A stretch of 64,000 nucleotides of DNA from Candidatus Rokuibacteriota bacterium (lineage in GTDB: Bacteria; Methylomirabilota; Methylomirabilia; Rokubacteriales; CSP1-6): assembly GCA_003220495.1 (NCBI GenBank), contig QHSP01000032.1, forward strand, positions 1 through 64,000, written 5' to 3'. Positions 42,515 through 51,492 of the stretch are shown one piece after another. Positions within the stretch are counted from its first letter, which is position 1. Each line of letters starts with the position of its first letter. A program made the translations under genes and the position numbers. Below the pieces are notes generated by a model that ran no database searches, was not told the origin of the DNA, and saw nothing but the letters and a program-made list of their open reading frames with translations.

Positions 42515-43705
42515 TCATCCGCGCGGCAGCCCGAGCACCCGCTCGCCGATGATGTTGCGCTGGATCTCGCTCGTACCGGCCGAGATCGTGTATTGGCGCG
42601 CGGCGAGCACGCGGTTGAACCACCGCGGCGCGTCCGCCACGGTCGACGAGGGCTGATTCACGAGCACGTGCATGCCCAGGATCTCGCCGGCGGCGTCGGC
42701 GATCCGCACGCCGAGCTCGGAGCCGCTGAGCTTCAGCACCGATCCCTCGGGCCCGGGAGGCTCGCCGCGCAGCTGGCGGGTGAGGCTCCGCAGACGCGTG
42801 TACTTGAGCGCCTCGGACTCGATGGCGAGCTGAGCCAGTCGCTGCCGGATCGCCGGATGATCCCACCCGGGCCGCCCGTCGATCTCCACCTGTCGCGCCA
42901 GATCGATCAGCCGCGCGATCTGAGCCGTGTGGCTGCGCCCGCCGGCCGAGTGACGCTCGTACATGAGCGTGGTCGTCGAGACCTTCCAACCCTGGTTGAC
43001 CGGCCCGAGCAGGTTCGCCTTCGGTACGACGACGTCCGTGAAGAAGACCTCGTTGAAGTGGTGGTGCCCCGTCATCAGCACGAGAGGACGCACGCTGACA
43101 CCCGGCGTCGTCATCGGGACGAGCAGGCAGCTGATCCCCTGGTGCTTCGGCGCGTCGGGATTCGTTCGGACGAGCAAGATGATCCAGTGGGCGAAGTGCG
43201 CGCCCGACGTCCACACCTTCTGGCCGTTGACGACGAAGTGGTCGCCCTGGTCGACGGCGCGCGTCCGGAGGCTCGCTAGATCGGAGCCGGCACCCGGTTC
43301 GGAGAAGCCCTGGCACCAGATCTCGTCGGCGTTGAGGATCGCGGGCAGGTGGCGGCGCTTCTGCTCCTCGGTGCCCCAGTGGATGAGGGTCGGCCCGACC
43401 AGGCTCAACCCCATGTTCCCCGGCAGCACGGGCGCGCGGGCGGCGGTGTACTCCTCGTCCCAGATGACGCGCTCGATCAGCCCAGCGTCGCGGCCGCCGT
43501 ACTCTTTGGGCCAGGTGATGCCGACCCAGCCCGCCGCGTGCATCTTCTTTTGCCAGATGCGGCGGCGCTCGAAGGTCTCGCGATCGGACGCGACACGGTC
43601 GTCGGAGGCGTCGTCCAAGCACAGCTCCGGCGGGAGACTCGCGGCGAGCCAGTCGCGGAATTCCTTGCGAAAGCTCTCGTGCTCGGTGGCGAACTCGAAA
43701 TCCAT
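42515..43705 (-). CDS. Acyl-CoA dehydrogenase
   Basis: A 396-residue FAD-dependent acyl-CoA dehydrogenase with the N-terminal, middle and C-terminal domains. Signature 1 reads WCQGFSEPGAGSDLA, signature 2 region is ISAGTSEIQRNIIGERVLG. The catalytic base position in the C-terminal domain is not obvious, as in several FadE-type enzymes. It probably oxidises a branched or cyclic acyl-CoA. It stands alone; its upstream side is a dead insertion sequence, which may have altered its promoter. Confidence 0.92.
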   Translation of the reverse strand: MDFEFATEHESFRKEFRDWLAASLPPELCLDDASDDRVASDRETFERRRIWQKKMHAAGWVGITWPKEYGGRDAGLIERVIWDEEYTAARAPVLPGNMGLSLVGPTLIHWGTEEQKRRHLPAILNADEIWCQGFSEPGAGSDLASLRTRAVDQGDHFVVNGQKVWTSGAHFAHWIILLVRTNPDAPKHQGISCLLVPMTTPGVSVRPLVLMTGHHHFNEVFFTDVVVPKANLLGPVNQGWKVSTTTLMYERHSAGGRSHTAQIARLIDLARQVEIDGRPGWDHPAIRQRLAQLAIESEALKYTRLRSLTRQLRGEPPGPEGSVLKLSGSELGVRIADAAGEILGMHVLVNQPSSTVADAPRWFNRVLAARQYTISAGTSEIQRNIIGERVLGLPRG

Positions 43706-43792
43706 GGCGGATGCGCAACGAGGCTAGTCGGCGAGCCCGACGCTGTCAAGGGCCCGCATCGACTCAAAACTTCGGTTACCGAAGGAGGGATC

Positions 43793-43815
43793 GTAACTCA
43801 GAAGTCACGGTTACC
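43793..43815 (+). repeat. Left terminal inverted repeat of the IS
   Basis: Reads GTAACTCAGAAGTCACGG then TTACC; pairs with 45488-45510 at 18 of 23 positions. Confidence 0.75.
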
Positions 43816-43836
43816 AATTCCGGCGGGGAGGGATCC

Positions 43837-45476
43837 GTGACACGAGCCAGCTTGCGCGAGTACGCTGCCGTCCAGCGGTTGCGGTACCAGCAGGCCACTC
43901 GAGCGGAGAAGCACCACCTGTTAGACGAGATCGTGGCCGTGACGGGGCTCCACCGCAAGGCCGCTATCCGGCTACTGCGGCGAGCGCCGCGAGCCCGGCC
44001 GATACCGGGGCCCGGCGGCCGGCCGCGGGCTTACGGACCCGAGGTCGCAGCCGCGGCGGAAGTGTTGTGGCAAGCCAGTGGCCGGATCGGGGCCCATCGC
44101 CTGCAGCCCTTTATCCCCGAGCTGCTAGACCGGCTCGTCGTCTGGGGCGAGCTCACGGTCAGCCCCGACGTCGAGAAACGCCTGCGGCAGATCAGTCGGC
44201 CGACGCTGGCCCGCGTGCTGGAGCCGGCGCGGGCCCAGTTTCCCCTGCGTGGCGCCACCATCACGCGGCCGAGTCACCTGTTGCGTCAGGAGATCCCGGT
44301 CCGCACGTTCACGGATTGGGATGATGCCCGGCCGGGCTTCCTGGAAATCGATCTGGTCGCGCACTGTGGCAGCAGCCCCGAGGGCGTCTATCTCTGTACG
44401 CTCTGCGCCGTCGACATCACGACGGCGTGGATCGAGCTGGACGCGGTCTGGGGCAAGAATCAGGAGCGCGTGGGCAGCGCCGTGCATCGCGTGCGCGAGC
44501 GCTTGCCGGTGCCCCTGGTGGGCCTCGACAGCGCGTGCTATGAGTGTTTCGTCAAGCGCGAAATGCCGACCTGAGGCCGCGCACTCTCTTCGACTGTGAG
44601 CGGCGAACGACCGAGTGATGCCATCGTTTCGGGGGATACCACCATGGCGGCCCCGTCATCGATCGTTCATCCTGAGGCAAATGTGCGATCGGTTTTGCAT
44701 CGGTCCCCGAGCGTACGAGCTTCTGCCGCCATCATCGTGCCCCGTTGGGCGGTCCGATCGAGTAGCAATTCCGGGATGGCCCCTCCGCGGGGCTCCCAAC
44801 GAGCCTCATTCGGACTCAATGCCCGAGGGAACGACTCCCGAGGCGGCGTCGATCGTCAGGCATGTGGGCCCCTCCTTCGTGTCTGGGCAGACGCGAGAAG
44901 GGATAACCCGAACAGGGCGGCGATGTCGCCTCCCTCTTTCGCATACCCTCATACTCGACAATGGCAGCGAGTTCATCAACCACCATCTCTTGGCGTGGTG
45001 TCGGCGGTATCGCATCACGTTCACCCGCAGCCGTGCCTGGAAAAAGAACGACAGTGCTCACGTCGAGCAGAAGAACGGCGCCATCGTGCGCCACCTCATC
45101 GGCTATGATCGTTTCGTCTCCAAGGCCGGCCTTTGCCCAACTCCAGCGCGTCTACGACTTGGTGCGGCTGCACATCAACTTCTTTCAGCCCGTGCAGAAG
45201 CTCGTGACGAAGACACGCCAGGGCGCGCGCACGCATCGTATCTACGATCGCGCGCAGACCCCGGACCAGCGGCTCTGCGCCGCCGGCGTCCTGGCGCCCG
45301 CCAAACGTGAGGAGCTTGATCGGCTCTACCAGACGCTGAATCCGCTCCGCCTGCGGCGCGACCTCGATGCGGCCCTCGAACGGCTCTGGCCCCTCGCGCC
45401 GTCTGATCCGCGCCGCGCCCAGGGGAATACCGAGGTCGCCACCCCTTCGCTGAAGTCCTCGCCTGGAGGCTCGTAG
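43837..45476 (+). pseudogene. DDE transposase gene, interrupted and frameshifted
   Basis: The GTG at 43837 opens a good frame (SLREYAAVQRLRYQQATRA; HTH-like LHRKAAIRLLRR) with the first catalytic Asp in FLEIDLVAHCG. At 44530 the frame runs into foreign sequence. Coding resumes at LDNGSEFINHHLLAW (second Asp) and HVEQKNGAI (Glu) near 44954-45090. A single extra base around 45121-45127 then shifts the frame (VSK to PAFAQLQRVYDL), after which it continues to TAG at 45476. Removing about 424-430 bp and one base restores one protein of about 400 residues. Family assignment (ISNCY-like, integrase core) is from motif pattern. Confidence 0.8.
44531..44960. mobile_element. ~430-bp insertion inside the transposase gene, MITE-like
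   Basis: CTCGACA occurs on both sides (44524-44530 and 44954-44960), as a 7-bp target duplication would. Near the ends are TATGAGTGTT (44539-44548) and, inverted, TACCCTCATA (44944-44953), an 8-of-10 match. The interior has no recognisable coding capacity and looks less GC-rich than the surroundings. If the native protein read LDSDNG, the insert would be 424 bp without a duplication. Confidence 0.5.
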
Positions 45477-45487
45477 GCGATGGCGCC

Positions 45488-45510
45488 GGTAACCCTCAGT
45501 TATGAGTTCC
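45488..45510 (-). repeat. Right terminal inverted repeat of the IS
   Basis: The complement reads GGAACTCATAACTGAGGG then TTACC; inverted relative to 43793-43815. The following stretch to 45689 has no gene. Confidence 0.75.
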
Positions 45511-45689
45511 TACGGGGCCCGCGACACGGCGATCGGGCTTCTCGAGCGGCGCGCGGCGCCGAACGCTCCTGCGCGCGGCACGTACCGCCGATTTCGCCGC
45601 GCCGCGCGCTCGACCGCCGCGTTCGCGCAAAATTTTCTCGATCGAGCGCGCATTCGAGCCGGACGCTCGCGGTGAAATCGAATTCACTC

Positions 45690-45718
45690 TTGAATGTTCA
45701 CGAGCAGGAGTGTAGAGT
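45690..45718 (+). promoter_or_regulatory. Sigma-70-type promoter
   Basis: TTGAAT (45690-45695), a 17-bp spacer and TAGAGT (45713-45718) lie upstream of the coiled-coil protein gene. The transcript would have a leader of about 40 nt to ATG 45767 or about 135 nt to ATG 45860. Confidence 0.55.
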
Positions 45719-45766
45719 CCGCTTCGATCACGCTCGAGGAAGCCGGGAGAACGTAGCGACACCGTA

Positions 45767-46495
45767 ATGCATCTCTTGCTCCTCCGTTCGCTGTTCCGGG
45801 AGATGATCCCCGACCTCGCCGGACCCGCGCCCACGGCGGACGAACCGAACCGAGGCGGCATGACGCGCTATCTGATTGTCGTCGCGCGGACGGAACCGGC
45901 GGTCTACGAGCATCTCCGCAATCGTCACCTCGGCGACGCCAAGGTCCGGGTGATGCTCGACCGTCGCGGCGCGGTCGAGTACGACTCGTCAGAGCCACCG
46001 CCGGTCGACCGTCGCCGCCGTCGGTCGTCGCTCATGACCGGGGCATCACACGAGCTGGTCGCGCTCGCGTCGGAGATGACCGCCGAGACCCCGACGCCTA
46101 AACCGCAACCCCGTGCTCGCCACGAGGAGGCACCACGCCAGATGAGCCAGATCGAGACCGTCGACGACGCGCAGCGGACTACCCGCTGGCTCGCTGAGAG
46201 CCAGTATCAGCTCAGCCATGTGATTCCGTCGCTGGTCGAGGAGCGCGACCGCCTGCGTCGCGCGCTCGAATCGCGTGAACAGGAGTGCGAGCGGCTCGGC
46301 GGCGAGCTCGGCGAGCTTCGCCGCATCCACGGCTCGCTCCAGAGTGAGCTCGATGCGCTCCGGGGAGAGCGCACGGCGGTGGCCGAGGCCTTCGGCGGCG
46401 TCGTGGACATGCTCGGGCAGATGCATCGGCCCCTGGCCGACATCGCGCGGCGCCTGCAGACGACGCCACCGGTTCCCGTCTCGCGGCAGGACTAG
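45767..46495 (+). CDS. Uncharacterised coiled-coil protein
   Basis: A 242-residue protein with no known domain. Residues 32-65 form a compact strand-helix-strand unit (MTRYLIVVARTEPAVYEHLRNRHLG, split here only for description: strand TRYLIVVAR, helix EPAVYEHLRN, strand KVRVMLDRRG). A disordered Pro/Arg linker follows, then a coiled coil from about 148 to 212 (LVEERDRLRRALESREQE, LGGELGELRRIHGSLQSE). ATG 45860, preceded by GAGGCGG, gives 211 residues starting at the folded unit and may be the real start. It precedes the NYN/OST-HTH gene in the same direction by 165 bp. Confidence 0.6.
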   Translation: MHLLLLRSLFREMIPDLAGPAPTADEPNRGGMTRYLIVVARTEPAVYEHLRNRHLGDAKVRVMLDRRGAVEYDSSEPPPVDRRRRRSSLMTGASHELVALASEMTAETPTPKPQPRARHEEAPRQMSQIETVDDAQRTTRWLAESQYQLSHVIPSLVEERDRLRRALESREQECERLGGELGELRRIHGSLQSELDALRGERTAVAEAFGGVVDMLGQMHRPLADIARRLQTTPPVPVSRQD

Positions 46496-46647
46496 CGTTC
46501 GCGTCTCCCGCGCGCGACGCGGGGGCGTGAACCGGCGGGAACGAGGGGTTCTTCCGCATCGCTGGAGGGACGTCGCGGGCGTCTTCTTCGTCGGTCGAGT
46601 CGGCGGCCACGCCGCCCGCGCGTGTGGCCGGTCGGCGGCGCGTCCCG

Positions 46648-46653
46648 TATGAT
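46648..46653 (+). promoter_or_regulatory. Candidate -10, leaderless start of the NYN gene
   Basis: TATGAT then exactly 6 nt then ATG 46660; no ribosome-binding site lies between. Same geometry as the TATAAT-6-GTG of the GNAT gene. Confidence 0.55.
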
Positions 46654-46659
46654 GCGAGC

Positions 46660-47787
46660 ATGGAACGAACCAGCACCGGTCGACCTCGCCGACGCCGTGC
46701 CAGGAAGACGGCGGTCCCCGTCGAGGTCGCCTCCGCCAGCCCTGAGCCGCTCCCGCCGCCCATCGTCGAGCCCGAGCCCCAACTTTCTCTGCCGGTCGTC
46801 GCGCCCGAGCCTGTCTTCGCCGCGCGCGTCCCGCCGCCGGCGCCCGAGCGGCTTCGGCCCACGAACCGTCATGCGATCTTCTTCGACGTCGAGAACACCA
46901 GCAACCCCGCGCACATCGAACGAGTGGTCGGACGTCTCGCCATCGATCACGTGGGCCGGAGTACCGAATTCTTCGCCGTCGGCAACTGGCGCGTGATCGG
47001 TCACGAGACGGGGCGCGTGCTCGCCCGATTCGGCGCCCAGCTCCTCCACAGCGCGCCATCCACCGGCGTCCGCGACTGGAGCGATCTCCGGATCGCCGTG
47101 AGCGCGGGTGTGTGGCTCGCCGGGGCGCGCCCGGGCGACGTACTCGAGATCGTGTCTGACGACCGCGCCTTCGACGCGGTGGGCGACGTCGCCGCGGCGC
47201 TCGGCATTACCTTTCATCGGCTCACCGCCCGGACGCTCTCGGGCGCGCCGCCGGCGGAGTCGAGTCGCCCCGCGCCTGGAGCTGACCGTAGCCAGCGTCG
47301 TGGGCGCCGGGGCCGACGTGGCGGGCGCCCGAGCGCGTCGGAGATCGAGCCGCGCCGGGTCGACGCGGTCCGTCACGCGCCGGCGCCGGCGCCCGCCGGC
47401 TCCGACGAAGCGCACAGCGCGCCGCACGATGAGCTCGTGCTCGTCGTGCGCGAGCTCGCGGAGCGCTCACCCAACGGCGCGGTGCTCATCGACAACGTCG
47501 CGCGCACACTCAAGGCGCGCGGCTTCAGCCGACCGGCCGGGTCGCCGCGGCTCGTGACCCGGCTGCGGCGCATCAAGGAGCTGTCGGTGAGCCCGACGGG
47601 GATGATCTCGCTGGTACCCGGCGCGATGATCCGCGCCGAGGCCGCGCCGCCGCCCGCGCCATCCGTCGAGGAGATGCCCGAGGTCGAGCCAGTGCCGACA
47701 CCCGCCGCGGCTCCGAGGCGAGGCCGCCGGCGCTCGCGGCGCGGCGGACGTGGCCGGCGTCGCTCGGTTCCGGCCGCGGGCGCCTGA
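46660..47787 (+). CDS. NYN-domain putative RNase with OST-HTH/LOTUS-like domain
   Basis: A 375-residue protein. Residues 70-200 form a PIN-like NYN nuclease domain with the acidic residues expected for metal binding: D76 in IFFDVENTSN, Asp in WSDLRIAVSAG and the pair in IVSDDRAFD. Residues 250-315 (ELVLVVRELAERSP, VARTLKARGFS, LVTRLRRI) look like the winged-helix OST-HTH/LOTUS fold that binds RNA. N- and C-terminal tails are Pro-rich and Arg-rich, the latter RRGRRRSRRGGRGRRR. It is probably an RNA-processing or decay enzyme; targets are unknown. TATGAT sits 6 nt before the ATG, so it may be leaderless. Confidence 0.82.
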   Translation: MERTSTGRPRRRRARKTAVPVEVASASPEPLPPPIVEPEPQLSLPVVAPEPVFAARVPPPAPERLRPTNRHAIFFDVENTSNPAHIERVVGRLAIDHVGRSTEFFAVGNWRVIGHETGRVLARFGAQLLHSAPSTGVRDWSDLRIAVSAGVWLAGARPGDVLEIVSDDRAFDAVGDVAAALGITFHRLTARTLSGAPPAESSRPAPGADRSQRRGRRGRRGGRPSASEIEPRRVDAVRHAPAPAPAGSDEAHSAPHDELVLVVRELAERSPNGAVLIDNVARTLKARGFSRPAGSPRLVTRLRRIKELSVSPTGMISLVPGAMIRAEAAPPPAPSVEEMPEVEPVPTPAAAPRRGRRRSRRGGRGRRRSVPAAGA

Positions 47788-47824
47788 GCCGGGCCGGCAC
47801 CGGCCGCCAGCGGTCTCTTCCGCC

Positions 47825-48703
47825 TCAGGACACCAGAATCGCTTTCGCGCGGTCGCGGATCGCGTCCGGCAACGGCGTCGGCCGCCTCGCGTCCATGTCG
47901 AGATGCACGCCCAGCTGCTCGAGCGTGGCGACGCGCTCGTCCGTGCGCTCGTTGGTCATCACGTGCAGCAGGCGCATCGAGGAGTTGCCGACGTGGACGA
48001 GCGCCGACCGCACGCGGATCGGGTCGCCCGGCCTGAGCACGCCGTCGAGCTCCAGCTGGAATTCGAAGGTCGAGAAGCCCCGGTGCTCGTTCCGCATGTA
48101 GCCCGGGGTGATCCCGAACACCGCGGTCGCGTGGCCGTTGGCGGCCGAGAAGCGATGGATGTAGTGCATCAGGGCGACCTGGCCCAGGACGTCGACCTCG
48201 TCCGGCTTGACCGTGTCGCGCGAGCTCTCGTGGAAGCCGTCGAGCCCGCTCGGCCTCGGGCGGCGCTCGCGGGCGGGGACGTCCCACTCGACCCGCCGCT
48301 GCTCGGCCGCGCGTCGCTGCACCGCCAGGAGGGGCCGGGCCGCGTGGCGCCGTGCGTCCACGTGGCGGACGCGCTGCTCGACGGTCGTGCAGACGTCGCC
48401 GGTCTCGGAATTGAAGAGCTTGTGTCCGAGCACGAGGGAATCCCGCTCGACTGCGACGACCCCGCTCTCGACGTGCATGATGTCGCCGACCCGCAGCTCG
48501 CGGACGTAGCGCACGTAGCAATCGGCGGTGACGCAGAGGCGCCCGCGGCGCCGGGTATAGGCGGCGCCGAGCCCGAGCGAATCGAGCAAGACGAGCGTGG
48601 CGTCGCCGAGCCGGGCGAAATAGAACGCGACCGTCAGGTGGTCGTTGTGGTCGACCTCCCAGCGGTAGACGATCCCGCGGTACGTCTCGAGCCAGTCGTT
48701 CAC
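47825..48703 (-). CDS. Double-hotdog acyl-CoA thioesterase-like protein
   Basis: A 292-residue protein made of two hotdog (4HBT-like) units: the first about residues 8-120 (YRWEVDHNDHLTVAFYFARLGDA), the second about 165-285 (DTVKPDEVDVLGQVALMHYIHRF). Both begin with the D-x-x-G/N-H-L/V-motif of YbgC-type thioesterases, where the Asp is catalytic. Acyl chain preference is unknown. It is transcribed alone, convergent with the NYN gene and divergent from the MASE1 gene. Confidence 0.8.
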   Translation of the reverse strand: MNDWLETYRGIVYRWEVDHNDHLTVAFYFARLGDATLVLLDSLGLGAAYTRRRGRLCVTADCYVRYVRELRVGDIMHVESGVVAVERDSLVLGHKLFNSETGDVCTTVEQRVRHVDARRHAARPLLAVQRRAAEQRRVEWDVPARERRPRPSGLDGFHESSRDTVKPDEVDVLGQVALMHYIHRFSAANGHATAVFGITPGYMRNEHRGFSTFEFQLELDGVLRPGDPIRVRSALVHVGNSSMRLLHVMTNERTDERVATLEQLGVHLDMDARRPTPLPDAIRDRAKAILVS

Positions 48704-48867
48704 GATGTCTCCCTCCTCGAGGCGATGGGTGACGCTGGTCCGGCGATCCGAGTAAGCCTACACGAGTCGGCCCCGGCCGGGCGCCGAGTGTTAAGCTGGT
48801 GATATCGGAATCGGTTGAACGACGCGGGCTGCAGGGGCCCGACAGCAGCGTCGGAACGGGTCGGGCG

Positions 48868-50424
48868 ATGGCCGAACTTCGAAAACGGCTCGCGTTGTGG
48901 CAGCTGGCCCTCCTGACGCTGGCGTACTTCGCCGCGGGCAAATTCGGCCTCGCCCTGGCCGTCGTCAACGCAAGCGTGTCACCGGTATGGCCGCCGACCG
49001 GGATCGCGTTCGCGTCGTTCCTGCTGCTGGGACCGCGCGTCTGGCCCGCCATCTTCGTCGGCGCGTTTCTCGTGAACGTCACCACCACGGGCTCGGTCGC
49101 GACCTCGATCGGTATCGCGATCGGCAACACCCTCGAAGGCCGGCTGGGCGCTGATCTGGTGCAGCTGTTCGCGAACGGCCGCGGTGTCTTCAACCGCGCG
49201 CGCGACGTCTTCAAGTTCGTCGTGCTGGGCGGACTGTTCAGCACGACCGTGAGCGCGACGATCGGCGTGAGCAGCCTGACGCTCGGCGGCTACGCCCACT
49301 GGCGCGAGTACCCCGCGATCTGGTTCACGTGGTGGCTCGGCGACGCCGTGGGCGCGCTGATCGTCGGGCCCGTCCTGGTGCTGTGGAGCGTGCGCGGCGG
49401 CGTTCCGCGAAGCCTGGCGCGTCGGCTCGAGGGGGTCGGTCTGTTCGCGACGGTGGTGGCGGTCGGCGCCCTGGTGTTCTTTGGGTTCGTCGGTCAGCCG
49501 CTCACGTTTCTCTGCGTGCCGCCCCTGGTCTGGGCCGCGTTTCGTTTCGGGCGGCGAGAGACGGCGGCCGCGATCGCGATCCTGTCAGGGCTGGCGATCG
49601 GGGGAACCGTCCGCGGCCTGGGTCCGTTCGCCGACGGCCCGCCGAACGAGGCGTTGCTGCTCTTGCAGGCGTTCCTCGGCACGATGGCGGTGATGAGCAT
49701 CCTGATCGCCGCGGTCGTGGCGGAACGGAAGCGAGACGAGGCGGCGCTGGCGCACCTGGCGTCCATCGTGGAATTCTCCGACGACGCCATCGTGAGCGGC
49801 ACGCTCGAGGGCGTCGTCACGAGCTGGAACGCCGGCGCCGAGCGGCTGTACGGCTACTCGGCCGCGGAGGCCGTCGGCCGACCGATCTCCATCATCATTC
49901 CGCCCGATCACCCCAACGAGCTGCTCCGCGTCCTGGCCCGGCTCAAGCGCGGCGAACACATCCAGCCCTACGAGACCGCGCGGCTCCGGAAGGACGGCAC
50001 GCGCGTCCAGGTGTCGCTCGCGATCTCCCCACTGCGGAGCCCGTCGGGCGCCGTCATCGGCGCGTCCGCGATCGGCCGCGACATCACCGAGAAGAAGCGC
50101 GCTGACTCGGCGCTGCGCGAGGCGGCGACCCTCAGGTCGGTCACGAGCCTGGCGGTGGCCGCCGCTCACGAGATCAACAATCCGCTGACCGTCGTGTCGG
50201 GCGAGCTCCAGCTGCTCTCCCGGGAGGTTGGAGCCCGCTGGGGCAGCCGGCTCGCGCCGATGCTCGAGGCGCTCGAGCGGATCCGGGAGGTCGTCATGCG
50301 GATGAACCAGATCACCCGGCTCGTGCCCGCGGAGCGCCAGCGCCACCTTCCCGAAATGCTCGATCTCGGGAAATCGAGCGGACGCGCGGAGCCGCCCGAC
50401 GACGACCCCGAGCGGACGCCCTAG
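48868..50424 (+). CDS. MASE1-PAS-HisKA protein lacking a catalytic ATPase domain
   Basis: A 518-residue membrane sensor. Residues 1-290 are a MASE1 domain with about eight helices ([35 protein letters not shown]). A PAS domain follows (about 300-415: [28 protein letters not shown]) and then a HisKA-like dimerisation helix with H434 in [13 protein letters not shown]. The chain ends 85 residues later without the N, G1 or G2 boxes of a HATPase. It cannot autophosphorylate alone; it may be a phosphotransfer partner or a truncated kinase. A GTG at 48799 would add 23 residues. Its TAG overlaps the aldo/keto reductase stop (CTAG). Confidence 0.82.
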   Translation: MAELRKRLALWQLALLTLAYFAAGKFGLALAVVNASVSPVWPPTGIAFASFLLLGPRVWPAIFVGAFLVNVTTTGSVATSIGIAIGNTLEGRLGADLVQLFANGRGVFNRARDVFKFVVLGGLFSTTVSATIGVSSLTLGGYAHWREYPAIWFTWWLGDAVGALIVGPVLVLWSVRGGVPRSLARRLEGVGLFATVVAVGALVFFGFVGQPLTFLCVPPLVWAAFRFGRRETAAAIAILSGLAIGGTVRGLGPFADGPPNEALLLLQAFLGTMAVMSILIAAVVAERKRDEAALAHLASIVEFSDDAIVSGTLEGVVTSWNAGAERLYGYSAAEAVGRPISIIIPPDHPNELLRVLARLKRGEHIQPYETARLRKDGTRVQVSLAISPLRSPSGAVIGASAIGRDITEKKRADSALREAATLRSVTSLAVAAAHEINNPLTVVSGELQLLSREVGARWGSRLAPMLEALERIREVVMRMNQITRLVPAERQRHLPEMLDLGKSSGRAEPPDDDPERTP

Positions 50425-51404
50425 ATGTGCACGCCCTTCATCTGCGCTTCGGGATAGCGGGTGCCGGCGGCGGCACCGGACGGGATCGCCGCCGCGATCC
50501 GCTCGGCGTCACGCGCGTCGAGGCGCAGAGAGGCGGCCTTCACGTTCTCCTCGAGCCGCTCCTTGCGTTTCGTGCCCGGGATGGGAACGATGTCCGGGCC
50601 CTGCGCCAGGAGCCACGCGAGCGCCAGCTGACCCGGCGTGCAGCCCTTTTCCTTCGCGATCGGCTCGATCCGGCGCACGAGCTCGAGGTTCTTGGCGAAG
50701 TTGGCTTCCTGGAAGCGCGGGTGATCGCGCCGCCGATCGTCCGACGGGATTTCGCCGAGGCTCCCGACGCGGCCGGTGAGCCAGCTGCGCCCGAGCGGTG
50801 AGTAGGCGACGAACGAGATGCCGAGCTCGCGCAGGGTCGGAAGGATCCCCTCCGCCTCGACTCGATAGAGCAGCGAGAACTCGCTCTGCAGCGCGCTGAG
50901 CGGGTGGATCCGGTGTGCGCGCCGGACGGTCGCGGGCGCCGCCTCGCAGAGGCCGATGTAGCGCACCTTGCCCTGCTCGATCAGCCGCTTCATGGCGCCC
51001 ACCGTGTCCTCGATCGACACGGTCGGGTCGACACGATGCTGATAATAGAGGTCGATCACGTCGATTCCCAGGCGCTTCAGGCTCGCGTCGCAGGCCTGGA
51101 CCACGTAGTCGGGTCGGCCGTTGACCGTCATGCGGCCCTCGGGCGTCCGGAATTGACCGAACTTGGTCGCGACCACCACCTGATCCCGCCGTCCCCGGAT
51201 GGCCCGGCCCAGGAGCTCCTCGTTGTGGCCGAAGCCGTACATGTCCGACGAATCGAGGAAATTCACGCCCAGGTCGAGTGCCTTGTGGACCACGTCGATC
51301 GACTGCGCGTCGTCGTGCTTGCCGTACGTGCCCGACATCGACATGCATCCCAGGCCGAGCGCCGGCACCGAGAGCGAGCTGTGGCCGAGCTGGCGGTGTT
51401 CCAT
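50421..51404 (-). CDS. Aldo/keto reductase
   Basis: A 327-residue NADPH-dependent TIM-barrel oxidoreductase of the AKR7/AKR13-like group. The catalytic tetrad is visible: Asp and Tyr in [15 protein letters not shown], Lys in VVATKFG, His in [13 protein letters not shown] is bound by [16 protein letters not shown]. It reduces aldehydes or ketones; the physiological substrate is not evident. ATG at 51404 stands 88 bp from the divergent GAF gene. Confidence 0.93.
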   Translation of the reverse strand: MEHRQLGHSSLSVPALGLGCMSMSGTYGKHDDAQSIDVVHKALDLGVNFLDSSDMYGFGHNEELLGRAIRGRRDQVVVATKFGQFRTPEGRMTVNGRPDYVVQACDASLKRLGIDVIDLYYQHRVDPTVSIEDTVGAMKRLIEQGKVRYIGLCEAAPATVRRAHRIHPLSALQSEFSLLYRVEAEGILPTLRELGISFVAYSPLGRSWLTGRVGSLGEIPSDDRRRDHPRFQEANFAKNLELVRRIEPIAKEKGCTPGQLALAWLLAQGPDIVPIPGTKRKERLEENVKAASLRLDARDAERIAAAIPSGAAAGTRYPEAQMKGVHI

Positions 51405-51480
51405 GGACGCCCCCTTTGTTCGAGAACGATGTCGCGCGATTCTACACCACCGAGCCGCGGGGTCGGCTGGTGCGCCTTGC

Positions 51481-51486
51481 TACAAT
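51481..51486 (+). promoter_or_regulatory. Candidate -10, leaderless start of the GAF gene
   Basis: TACAAT then exactly 6 nt then ATG 51493; no Shine-Dalgarno and no clear -35. Confidence 0.55.
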
Positions 51487-51492
51487 AGCCCC

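Larger units (their letters stand above)
43793..45510 (+). mobile_element. Degenerate insertion sequence (ISNCY-like)
   Basis: Bounded by imperfect 23-bp terminal inverted repeats at 43793-43815 and 45488-45510 that match at 18 of 23 positions (core GGTTACC at the inner end, AACTCA at the outer). It encodes one HTH plus DDE transposase in the plus direction. No flanking target-site duplication was recognised. The transposase is broken by an internal insertion and a frameshift, so the element cannot move on its own. Confidence 0.75.

Noticed and set aside
43770-43784. CTTCGG-TTA-CCGAAG hairpin just left of the IS as a possible attenuator or terminator
   Set aside because: Six-bp stem only, no T run, and position fits IS-end sequence rather than a transcript end.
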